Positions 17,993 to 26,099 of a DNA stretch of 64,000 bases are shown here, in pieces (the first letter of the stretch is position 1; each line of letters begins with the position of its first letter). This stretch comes from Pseudobacteriovorax sp. (GTDB lineage: Bacteria; Bdellovibrionota_B; Oligoflexia; Oligoflexales; Oligoflexaceae). Position numbers and translations under genes: made by a program. Where the stretch lies: assembly GCA_013215145.1 (NCBI GenBank), contig JABSRP010000040.1, positions 1-64,000 on the forward strand. The letters run 5' to 3'. The notes beneath the pieces are model-generated. The model was not told the DNA's origin, made no database searches, and saw nothing but the letters and a program-made list of their open reading frames with translations.

Positions 17993-18247
17993 CTATGTAC
18001 CTTTCCACCAGAACGTTCAACATCGCGCTGATGGTACCATAGCCGTCCCGCTATAATTAGTAAAAATATAGAGCAGGACGAAAAATTTCGGAAACAGTGA
18101 CTGCCTCCACCGGCTAAAGATTTACAGCTAATATGATTTTTAAGTACCTGATTTTAATTTAAAAATATAATATTTTTACATTTTTGTTAAGAATTTTAAA
18201 GCGATAGCCGATAAAGAAAACGAAGGTCGTCTTTCTTAGGTAAATTT

Positions 18248-19297
18248 ATGAAACATTTTGCTTATTTTATCGCTGTCGTCACTTTATTGTTAGCTTCTTG
18301 CCAAGACGCTAACGTGGCAGAATCAAAGCGGACCCAGATCGGTGCCCAACCAAGTAATCCGGATACCGTAACCGACCAACCCAGTAGCGAAAATCCAGGG
18401 AGTTCATTTTCCGACCTTAATGATCCAAACGACCCCTGCGGGATGACCTCTGCCTTTAATATCGCCCCTCAGTTCTCTGCTTATATTGTTGGCGGGCAGG
18501 CGGCAAGGTCCTCCGACTTAGTCACGAAATCTACCGTAAAAGTCTTGCTAAATGGTGGCCATTGCACTGGGACCTTAATTGGTCCGAACCAGATCCTCAC
18601 GGCTGCTCATTGTTTTCAGCTTGAGCCTAATAGCCCCACAGATTTGTCAGTCAACTTTTTAAGCGACCCGTCGGATGTAGCGATTGGACTGGGAGTTCAA
18701 GGAAGTGTCGCGCAAAATCTAAGGGTTGAATCAATCCTTCCTCATCCCCGATACGAAGGGATACTTGGAAACCCGAGTACAAATCGATATGCGGACATAG
18801 TGTTCTACGATGTTGCGTTGATTACGTTTTCTGGAACACTACCATCATCCTACCGCCCGGTGGTTATTGGAGACTCGTCGACTGAGGTTCGTGCGGGAAC
18901 TTCAGTTTACGTTTCTGGGTATGGAGCCTATAGCGAGAACGATCAGACGCTCAGGCCGCTAACGTCAGTAACTACAACGGTGGACTCAGTGAATCAGTTT
19001 CGCGAAATTCAGCTAAGTATAGACGCCAATGACCCAAAGGGAGCTTGCTACGGAGATAGCGGCGGCCCTACTTACGTTTACTCGGAGTCTCTTAGCTGCC
19101 TCAAGCTAGTAGGATCAACTACAGGTCCAGGAAGGCTATCCAACTACACCTGTGATCAAGGTAGCGGCACCATGATGGACGTTACAAGCTATCGAGGTTG
19201 GATCAAATGCTCTCTCGAGCAGATGGGCGAACCACTTAACTACCTGCGAAACGATGGTAGTGAATCCGACTGTTCACGAAACAGCATCATCCAGTAA
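18248..19297 (+). CDS. Trypsin-fold (S1) serine protease lipoprotein
   Basis: The 349-residue protein has a lipobox (LLASC, Cys18), a Ser/Pro/Asp-rich linker to about residue 60, and a chymotrypsin-fold domain beginning YIVGGQAA. The triad is complete: His121 in LTAAHC, Asp188 in YDVALI and Ser271 in GDSGGP. The residue six before the Ser is Gly rather than Asp, so trypsin-like Arg/Lys specificity is not expected. IVGG suggests zymogen activation by cleavage before Ile. It should sit on the outer surface or in the periplasm. An AT-rich region of about 250 bases upstream probably holds its promoter. Confidence 0.9.
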   Translation: MKHFAYFIAVVTLLLASCQDANVAESKRTQIGAQPSNPDTVTDQPSSENPGSSFSDLNDPNDPCGMTSAFNIAPQFSAYIVGGQAARSSDLVTKSTVKVLLNGGHCTGTLIGPNQILTAAHCFQLEPNSPTDLSVNFLSDPSDVAIGLGVQGSVAQNLRVESILPHPRYEGILGNPSTNRYADIVFYDVALITFSGTLPSSYRPVVIGDSSTEVRAGTSVYVSGYGAYSENDQTLRPLTSVTTTVDSVNQFREIQLSIDANDPKGACYGDSGGPTYVYSESLSCLKLVGSTTGPGRLSNYTCDQGSGTMMDVTSYRGWIKCSLEQMGEPLNYLRNDGSESDCSRNSIIQ

Positions 19298-19505
19298 CCA
19301 GGCTGGTCACTGGTTGAAATGATCAATGTGAACAGAAATCTACCCATAACCTACTAAAATTATTATTGAGAGAGTTCCAGAAGCCATAGTGACTTATCAT
19401 CATGGAAGGGAACGTCGCGCTCTCACCGATCAACTCTTGATATCATCGCCAAAGAAACTTAAGTTCCGAAATGACAATTGAGCTTTTAGGATAATTTTGT
19501 TTTCG

Positions 19506-19578
19506 TCAGATGAAAATCTGAAGTCTAAATAATCCCATCTTTGGCGAGGCTGGTAGTTTCTACTGGCCTTGTTTTTTT
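19506..19578 (+). ncRNA. Candidate small RNA 3' end or attenuator (two hairpins and T tract)
   Basis: Two adjacent hairpins occur in the 340-base gap before the histidine kinase gene. One is a six-bp stem with a GAAA tetraloop (19506-19521). The second is a ten-bp stem with two G-U pairs and a TTT loop (19547-19569), followed by a T7 tract (19572-19578). The second is a good Rho-independent terminator about 60 bases before the kinase start and 250 bases after the protease stop. It could end a long protease 3' UTR, a separate small RNA, or act as an attenuator. Confidence 0.5.
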
Positions 19579-19637
19579 CCCATTTCTATTTTTTACAGCT
19601 ACAATACCTATTATCTTGATTTTTAGGATGAGATCAC

Positions 19638-21407
19638 ATGCGTCTTCTATTGTTGGTTGTTTTTATCTTTTCGCAGATACTTGATATAGGTTGCAAGGCT
19701 TTCAGCTCCATCATAATCGACAGCTACTCGCGGCGTATCGAACTTAGCGCTTCGCAATACCAATCAACCGAACGGGAGCGAGAAGCCAATATAGAACGGC
19801 TAGCCAAAAAAAACAGGATTGCGTTAGAGGTAAAGGACGCATCGTTTCTCATTCATTTGAAGCCAAACCTTCCCACTCCTAGCAATTGGAATCTCATTAT
19901 CAAAACCCCTTTTTTATCGAAGATTGAGGTTCTAGTCTTCGAAGACGAGCGCATTGTTCGTCGAGAGCGTTGGGGCGATAATTTTCGATCACCACGACGT
20001 TGGATCCAGTCTAGCGACTATGTCCTTCCTATAAAATTGAATACTGGAATTGAAACAACACTGTTCGTGACTTTCGATAAAACGATTTTTTCTGGATCGG
20101 AAGTATGGCTACAAGACGAACGCAGTTTCCAAGAAACGGTCATGGCCAATCATAAGGTAGATCTCATTCTGTTTGGGGCCTCATTAGGAAGTCTGGTGGT
20201 CTTTGCCTTAACACTCTTAGGGCGTCCCAGCTCATTATACTTGCTACTTTCAAACCTGTCGGTGCTAGGAGCGTTAAATCTGCTCAACAATTCTTTCGAA
20301 ATCGTATCCGTTCCCGGTTTAGGTACCGCTCGTTGGGTGGGCTATCTATTCTTTTTCGTGACAGCATCAGTATTTTTGTTTCTAGGGGTCACACAAAGCA
20401 AAAAGATCTTTTTTGCTAGGCCGAGCAACTTTCAGAATAGCGGCGACGCTCAGCTGAAGACCTCGAGTGTCGTAAGTATAGCAACACCAGTGATTTTCCT
20501 GATTGTTTGCTGGCTTATCAACATCTCCGTGTCCCTAGGGGTTTTGCCATCTGGTGCTCTTTCTTTATTATTACCACTATTTTTCTTCCAGCTTTTTATT
20601 CAGATCGTTTCGCTAAAACTCTCCATTCCTAAAATAGAAACGTCCGCAAAGGTAAGCAAATCTACTATTCCCGAATATAACTCAGAAAAAAAACCAGACA
20701 TAAATTCGATCGATCAACAAAAGATGTTCGAAGAGGAAAGGCTTTCCTCCCTTGGAGTGCTTACGAATGGACTCGCCCACGAGCTCAATAATCCTTTGGC
20801 CATCATTACTGGGCATCAGCACCGCCTCGTGACCTTGCTCGACCAAAATGATCTCACCAAAGAAAGTGGAACGCACTCATTGGAAAAGATTGGAAAGGCC
20901 GTAAAGAGAATCCTTTCCATAGTTGAGGCACTCAAAGCTTACTCACTTGACGACTCAAAAAGTAAAGAACTAGCTCAGGCAAACTTTAGCGAAACCACTC
21001 AGTTCGCGCTAGATCTTTGCCGTGAGCGACTAAAAAGCATGGGGATTTATCTAACGACACAGCCCATTCCCAATATCTTCATTAATTGCCATCAAGGCCA
21101 GATCATCCAGGTGATCCTAAACATACTGGAGAATGCTATAGACGCTGTATCGGCAAATGATAACAAGCAAATCTCAATAGAGTTTGAACAAACAGCAACA
21201 TTTATAAAAATCGCGATTATAGACAATGGCCCCGGGATTCCTCTGGGAGCACAAAAAAAGATATTTGACCCCTTTTTCACCACCAAAGAAGGCCATAAAG
21301 GGTTAGGTTTAAGCGTTGCTACGGGAATCTTATCCGTCCATAAAGGATCTGTGTATCAAGATACAAAGCACTACCAAACAAAGTTTGTAGTCAAATTACC
21401 CAGGTGA
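19638..21407 (+). CDS. 7TMR-DISM-like membrane sensor histidine kinase
   Basis: The 589-residue protein has a signal-like first segment and a periplasmic beta-rich domain (about residues 25-170) resembling the DISM-type extracellular sensor. A block of at least five hydrophobic helices (about 175-325) follows. The cytoplasmic kinase has its phospho-acceptor His381 in LAHELNNPLA, an N box (NILENAIDAV) and G boxes (DNGPGIPLG, GLGLSVA). It should autophosphorylate and pass phosphate to an unidentified receiver. The gene lies 91 bases before a second membrane kinase on the same strand. The stimulus is unknown; this family often senses carbohydrates or small ligands. Confidence 0.85.
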   Translation: MRLLLLVVFIFSQILDIGCKAFSSIIIDSYSRRIELSASQYQSTEREREANIERLAKKNRIALEVKDASFLIHLKPNLPTPSNWNLIIKTPFLSKIEVLVFEDERIVRRERWGDNFRSPRRWIQSSDYVLPIKLNTGIETTLFVTFDKTIFSGSEVWLQDERSFQETVMANHKVDLILFGASLGSLVVFALTLLGRPSSLYLLLSNLSVLGALNLLNNSFEIVSVPGLGTARWVGYLFFFVTASVFLFLGVTQSKKIFFARPSNFQNSGDAQLKTSSVVSIATPVIFLIVCWLINISVSLGVLPSGALSLLLPLFFFQLFIQIVSLKLSIPKIETSAKVSKSTIPEYNSEKKPDINSIDQQKMFEEERLSSLGVLTNGLAHELNNPLAIITGHQHRLVTLLDQNDLTKESGTHSLEKIGKAVKRILSIVEALKAYSLDDSKSKELAQANFSETTQFALDLCRERLKSMGIYLTTQPIPNIFINCHQGQIIQVILNILENAIDAVSANDNKQISIEFEQTATFIKIAIIDNGPGIPLGAQKKIFDPFFTTKEGHKGLGLSVATGILSVHKGSVYQDTKHYQTKFVVKLPR

Positions 21408-21498
21408 TCCTAGATATTCGAAGATATCCCTATATTTGCTTTTGTTTCCTTTGGTTTCCTACTATACTACGCGAAACCAAAGACAATCGGTAAGAGTT

Positions 21499-22725
21499 AT
21501 GATAGCTGCAATTAAAAATGTGCGATTTTGGCGCTCACGCCTCGTCTCAAAATGGTCCAAATTATCTATACTAAACACTGAGTCTATCTGCCTGATACTT
21601 ATGTGCTTGAGCTTTATCCTGTCACTTGCAGCCGCCATGCTCATGACATCTAATAGCTCCACACTGCCCATACCTGCCCTGATATGCTTGGGACTCAATG
21701 GATGTTTGGCGACCTATACAGCAACACAAAAGGCGAGGCGGAGCCGACGTTACCTTATGGTTTCTTTGATCTCGTATTGGCTTGGACTAGGCAGCCTGTT
21801 TTCCTTCTTGTTCGCCTGCCTGATGACGATCTCTGTGGTCTTCTGGTATTACAAACACCGATGGCTTTCGAAGGCTAATGCCTTGACTCTTCTTTTAATC
21901 AGTGTGGTCTTTGCCATACTTTTTCCGAGCGCAACTGCTTATCCAGAGATAATCATTGCCCTACCACTCATCTTTCCCCTGTCCGCGTTGGCTATGGAAA
22001 TGTCATCCCAACAGGACCCCAATCATGGGTTGAGACTCAGCCATATGATTCGCAATGCAAATCACGACCTCAGCAATCCAGTGACACTAATTCTTGGATT
22101 AAGTCAAATCGCACTCAACGAGAAAAGCTTGAACGATCCGAAAAAAATGCGCACTTTTTGGGAAAAAGCCTATTTTGCTGCGGAAAAGCTCAATCAGATT
22201 TTATTGTCAGTTAGATCATTTGACCAAATCCAAAAGACTGAAACTCCACAGCTATCGAGACTTTTGCTTACGGAACTCGAAGAATTCATTCAAATCACCT
22301 TCGAGAGTTTAGCATCTAGACGCGAGGTAACGGTAGAAATTGACCCTATCGCACCCAGAGACAGCAAAATCTCTACAGAGCCTAGATTGTTGAAACAAGC
22401 CTGCCTTTCCACTATCGTATATAATGCCATACTAGCGTCAGAGCCAGGGAGCGTTGTAAAGGTTGGTATGCACTGTGAAGACGGACAGTTTGTGTTTAAG
22501 ACAGAGAATTACGGCCGCCCTATATCTCAAGCGACGATCGACCACCTGTTTGATTTTGCTTTTGTTGATGACAATTTTGATAAAAAGGATCGTCAACCCG
22601 CTGGTTTCAGGCTATCTATAGCCCATACAGTCGCTAAATTTTTGGGCGGTTCCTTAACAGTCAAAAACGGGCCAAACGCTGTTAGCGTCACATTGAAAAT
22701 CCCACAGACTTTTGAGCTAAGCTAG
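21499..22725 (+). CDS. Membrane histidine kinase, partly degenerate ATPase
   Basis: From the ATG at 21499 (408 residues; AAGAG just upstream) the protein has about five or six transmembrane segments in its first 170 residues. A dimerisation helix follows with His189 in NANHDLSNPVTL. The ATPase-like domain has a weak N box (STIVYNAI) and lacks the usual DxGxG: the corresponding text is TENYGRPIS. A final GFRLSIAHTVAKFLGG resembles the G2 box. It may be a poor kinase or a partner of the preceding kinase, with which it forms a likely operon. Its end overlaps the convergent reductase gene by 38 bases. Confidence 0.75.
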   Translation: MIAAIKNVRFWRSRLVSKWSKLSILNTESICLILMCLSFILSLAAAMLMTSNSSTLPIPALICLGLNGCLATYTATQKARRSRRYLMVSLISYWLGLGSLFSFLFACLMTISVVFWYYKHRWLSKANALTLLLISVVFAILFPSATAYPEIIIALPLIFPLSALAMEMSSQQDPNHGLRLSHMIRNANHDLSNPVTLILGLSQIALNEKSLNDPKKMRTFWEKAYFAAEKLNQILLSVRSFDQIQKTETPQLSRLLLTELEEFIQITFESLASRREVTVEIDPIAPRDSKISTEPRLLKQACLSTIVYNAILASEPGSVVKVGMHCEDGQFVFKTENYGRPISQATIDHLFDFAFVDDNFDKKDRQPAGFRLSIAHTVAKFLGGSLTVKNGPNAVSVTLKIPQTFELS

Positions 22726-23587
22726 AATCACGGGCCTCTAATTTGCTAGCGAACCAGTAGAGGTAGGGATAGGTAGATCTATGTCTCGGATCTTTTAGTA
22801 CAATGCCCGCTAGATAGGACGACTCGGTTTTTCTTCCTTTTACCATGTCCCTATACATGGAGTTTTGGTTTTTTGTGGTTGCAGACACAAGGTTCAAGAG
22901 CTCAGCAAATAGCTCCTCACGAGACTCTTGCCAAGATCCAATTTTTGATTCACCCAATCGATAGGCTTCATCGAACATGGTTTTTATAAGTGATGAGGAC
23001 TCCAAAACACAGCCATTACTTGGTAAACGAAAAACAGCAGTAACCGTATTTATAACCGTATTGAAAAGCCATTTCTTTTGTCTCAGATATAACCCATCAA
23101 CCACAGGCCCAATAGTCACAGCACTTACACTTTCAAATAGTCTATCCATGACTGGTGATATGGCCTTAGTTTTGGACCAGCATATGGTACCCGTAGCCGA
23201 AGTCATCTTTGCAGTCCTATTGCCCTTATCAAAAGCAGCTCCGACGGTACTCATGCCCCAAAGTAGGTTATTCGGATAATTATTTGGCCAAAACCACCCA
23301 TTGCTGAGCACTGCGAAGTTACAACCTTGAATAGTATCCCGATGCTGCTTCAGAGCTGATTTTAAGTCATAGGCTTTTACAGCAATAAAACCAAAATCCC
23401 CTTTTTGAACCTCCTCCGAGACAGGTGGTACGGATACTAGCTTGTCCGAGATGTAAACTTGCGTTTCCGAAGTCCGCAGACCAGCACGCTGCCAAAACCT
23501 GACTCTGGCACCGCTGAGATGAAGGAGACCTCCGAGAACATTTCCCATGGCCCCCGCGCCAATGATATCAATGACTGGTGTCTCCAT
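22688..23587 (-). CDS. Ketopantoate reductase-like NAD(P)-dependent dehydrogenase (PanE/ApbA)
   Basis: The 299-residue protein starts with a Rossmann nucleotide-binding motif (DIIGAGAMGNVLGGLL, GxGxxG). It has the two-domain length of 2-dehydropantoate 2-reductases, with a helical C-terminal domain containing WLFNTVINTVTA (the KxxxNxxxN-like catalytic region: K168 before the Asn residues). It could make pantoate for coenzyme A, but the family also includes unrelated reductases. AAGGA precedes the ATG. It is a single gene converging on the kinase gene with a 38-base overlap. Confidence 0.75.
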   Translation of the reverse strand: METPVIDIIGAGAMGNVLGGLLHLSGARVRFWQRAGLRTSETQVYISDKLVSVPPVSEEVQKGDFGFIAVKAYDLKSALKQHRDTIQGCNFAVLSNGWFWPNNYPNNLLWGMSTVGAAFDKGNRTAKMTSATGTICWSKTKAISPVMDRLFESVSAVTIGPVVDGLYLRQKKWLFNTVINTVTAVFRLPSNGCVLESSSLIKTMFDEAYRLGESKIGSWQESREELFAELLNLVSATTKNQNSMYRDMVKGRKTESSYLAGIVLKDPRHRSTYPYLYWFASKLEARDSSLAQKSVGFSM

Positions 23588-23708
23588 ATTCTTCCTTAGT
23601 TAGCAGATTTTTTGGCTATTATTACGACAAAAAATAATTTGTTTTGTAAACTTATTAACCGCTTACACGATAAGTACCAAAGATATGATTTCACGAGGAG
23701 CTCGTCAA

Positions 23709-24092
23709 ATGAATAGACAACATGTTAGGGTTCAAGCCAATGCAAAAAAAGTGGTACTCGTTGACGACGACCAGGTTTTCGGCAAGCTTATGAACAAAGA
23801 AGCCTCTGGATTGGGCGTCCAATTAGACTACTTTGACTCTCTTGAATCGATTGGCTTTATCTCAAAACTTAAAGACTATGATATTATTATCGTTGATTTT
23901 ATGATGGAACATATCAACGGAATTGAAATTGCTGCCTACATACCTTCTTTTTTTCAGGATAAGCGGCTTGTTCTCATCAGCAATACTCACCTGGAAACAG
24001 AATTAAACCAGCCACTTCCTGACTATATCGATGAATTTGTACACAAAAAAGTTGGTACGAAGGAAATTATCAATCGGGCTTTGAATCATTAG
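23709..24092 (+). CDS. Single-domain response regulator
   Basis: From the ATG at 23709 (GAGGAG eight bases upstream) the protein is about 127 residues and consists only of a receiver domain. It has the acidic pair in VLVDDDQVF, the phospho-acceptor Asp in YDIIIVDFMMEHING and a conserved Lys in FVHKKVGTKE. There is no output domain, so it probably acts by protein contact like CheY or Spo0F. Two orphan-looking histidine kinases lie just upstream and are plausible partners. Its end overlaps the convergent zinc-ribbon gene by 23 bases. Confidence 0.85.
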   Translation: MNRQHVRVQANAKKVVLVDDDQVFGKLMNKEASGLGVQLDYFDSLESIGFISKLKDYDIIIVDFMMEHINGIEIAAYIPSFFQDKRLVLISNTHLETELNQPLPDYIDEFVHKKVGTKEIINRALNH

Positions 24093-24300
24093 ATTCAGAC
24101 TGACCTTTGATTTTCTCATAGGCTCTGCGATAAAACTCTTTAATAGCTTCCTGAGCTACGGAAACAGGAACTTTTTTGGAAAAGTCTGGGATAGGTGGAA
24201 GAGTATGTCCACAAAGGGGACAAGCTAAGGTATTTTCTTCGGTTTTTTCGTGTGTCACGAAACTATTACAACCTGTACAAACCCTTTGTCGATGTGCCAC
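24070..24300 (-). CDS. Small zinc-ribbon protein
   Basis: The 76-residue protein has two CxxC knuckles (VCTGC and CPLCG, 19 residues apart) forming a probable zinc ribbon, followed by a charged helical tail. GTG at 24300 is the start: AGGAGG lies seven bases upstream and a nearer ATG is out of frame. Role unknown; similar small zinc ribbons act in nucleic-acid binding or protein assembly. Confidence 0.65.
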   Translation of the reverse strand: MAHRQRVCTGCNSFVTHEKTEENTLACPLCGHTLPPIPDFSKKVPVSVAQEAIKEFYRRAYEKIKGQSESNDSKPD

Positions 24301-24501
24301 AGCATGCCCTCCTGCAATTTAGGCTCAGGAAACCCAGTGACTTCCCTCATCAGATAAATTTATCGGCAGGATTCTCCAGATTATTTGAACTTTACCAGTA
24401 AAAAAGTTTAAAATTAATGTTGATAAGGATTTTGCCGAGCGACAGAGTTACGTTTCGAACGTCCTATCAATATGATTTAACGTAGGTAACCGACTATTTT
24501 C

Positions 24502-25515
24502 ATGCCAGTCAAAAACTTTCGAGCAGTATGGTTCGTGTGTCTCTTCTTTCTCTGGTTCCAAGACCTAGCACTTGGTCAATCCAGCAGTCAGGCAGCCTTT
24601 GAGCAAGGTTACCAGAGTTACATGCGGAATCAGTTCCCGATTGCGGAAACCCACTTTCGCAAAGCCCTCCAAACCGCACCAACTGGTGAGGATAAGGCTT
24701 TCATTCTTAAGTTTCTCGGCATTTCCCAATACATGCGTGGTGATAAAAAATCAGCAACTCTATCGTTCAGAGAGGCTGTCACGCTTAACCCAAAAACGGC
24801 TATTTTTCAGGGAGAGGTCCTAGACTCTACGGTGATCCCCTTTTTCAATAACGTTAAAAAAAGTACGTTGGCCAGTGTTAAAGCTGTCAAGAAAAAACCA
24901 AAAATCTCTAAAAAGTCTAAATCAAAGGTGGCTTCCGAAAAAAAGAAAAAGAAGAAGAGGCGGAAAAAAAAGCGTAAGACCAATGACGATGACATCCAAA
25001 TATCCTTCGACCCCGTTGAAGAAAAGAAGCCAGTCGCAAAAAAATCGGGATTTCGCCCCCTTCATTTACTGCCATTTGGTATTGGACACTTTGCAGACTC
25101 GAACTATTTTTGGGGATCAGCCTATGGCGTCGTGCAAGCCGTATCTTTACTTACCTATTTCAATAAGAACACTGAAATAGCTGCCGAAGAAAAAGAAAAC
25201 GAGGAAATCCAGGCTCGAGATGACCTCACAGATGATAACAAACGCGAATTCATCCAGCAGAATAATAAATTTCTAACGGCTCTTGATGAAGACGCCCAAT
25301 TATCCATTTCCCTGTTTGGCCTTACCTACCTCATCAGCCTGATCCATGGAATGTCGGTGGACCCCCCTCAAGCATCAGCACTCCACGATAAAGACGCTGG
25401 TAGCATATTGGCTCGTCTTCCGGATGCCAACCGCGAAAACCCATACAGACCACAAATCGACTTCCACCGCCACAAAAACAACCATGTAATATCAGCAACT
25501 TGGGAACTACGCTAA
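24502..25515 (+). CDS. Secreted TPR-like protein with Lys-rich linker
   Basis: The 337-residue product has a signal peptide (cleavage near LALGQ) and TPR-like helices (QSYMRNQFPIAETHFRKAL) to about residue 110. An extreme Lys/Arg-rich low-complexity linker follows (about residues 125-160, with KKKKKKRRKKKRK). The C-terminal part has two hydrophobic stretches (FGIGHFADSNYFWGSAYGVV and SLFGLTYLISLIHG). Similar layouts occur in gliding- or envelope-associated lipid/TPR proteins, but I cannot name it. The basic linker could bind nucleic acid, lipopolysaccharide or peptidoglycan teichoic-like acids; this is inference. Confidence 0.6.
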   Translation: MPVKNFRAVWFVCLFFLWFQDLALGQSSSQAAFEQGYQSYMRNQFPIAETHFRKALQTAPTGEDKAFILKFLGISQYMRGDKKSATLSFREAVTLNPKTAIFQGEVLDSTVIPFFNNVKKSTLASVKAVKKKPKISKKSKSKVASEKKKKKKRRKKKRKTNDDDIQISFDPVEEKKPVAKKSGFRPLHLLPFGIGHFADSNYFWGSAYGVVQAVSLLTYFNKNTEIAAEEKENEEIQARDDLTDDNKREFIQQNNKFLTALDEDAQLSISLFGLTYLISLIHGMSVDPPQASALHDKDAGSILARLPDANRENPYRPQIDFHRHKNNHVISATWELR

Positions 25516-25610
25516 GCAAATCCCGGCAACATGGCAGACAAAATGATTGCAGGAATTCGTGTTTGTGATAAACAGAATCATTGACACGATACCACTGACG
25601 AAGGACCGCT

Positions 25611-26069
25611 ATGAGCGCTGATGATATCACCAGAACCCTTGTAGACTATGTAAGACAACATCAAAACCCCGATCAGGCCTTGATTCCGCAGAACATCCCG
25701 CAAGGAATCCTTGACATCTTACTTACGGATGCCGAAGCGAAAAGCCAAGAATCTGCATCAGGAAACTACCTTTCGACAGCAGTCTTACTGATACTCTCGC
25801 AAAAACAGGGCTCGAGCAAAATCGATGTTACAAAATCCACTCTAGCCACTTCGATCAGCCACTATACTCAGGCTATCTACCTTGAGAGCTTGCAAAGGAA
25901 GGGGATCATTAAAGACCTCCTACCTGAAAGAAACTTGGAGAATATCTTGGATCGGGTCAAGGCCAGTTACGGACTCACTGAGCTTGGCAAACGATTAGTC
26001 AAAGAATCAAGCGACTCCACGCCATCTTATTTGACTAACGATTCTGATACTGTTTTTGAAGTTCACTAA
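25611..26069 (+). CDS. Hypothetical cytoplasmic protein
   Basis: This 152-residue protein has no signal or membrane segment and looks mainly helical. AAGGA lies five bases before the ATG. A segment ending GLTELGKRLVK resembles the last helix of small winged-helix domains, and the middle helices could form one, but the match is weak. It lies between the TPR protein and the convergent glrR gene. Confidence 0.55.
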   Translation: MSADDITRTLVDYVRQHQNPDQALIPQNIPQGILDILLTDAEAKSQESASGNYLSTAVLLILSQKQGSSKIDVTKSTLATSISHYTQAIYLESLQRKGIIKDLLPERNLENILDRVKASYGLTELGKRLVKESSDSTPSYLTNDSDTVFEVH

Positions 26070-26099
26070 ACCAGTAAGGGCTACCGGAGGCTCCCAGGT

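Noticed and set aside
17814-18056. 80-codon plus-strand frame opposite the small membrane protein
   Set aside because: The minus-strand frame has a ribosome binding site and a clear membrane segment; the plus frame has neither.
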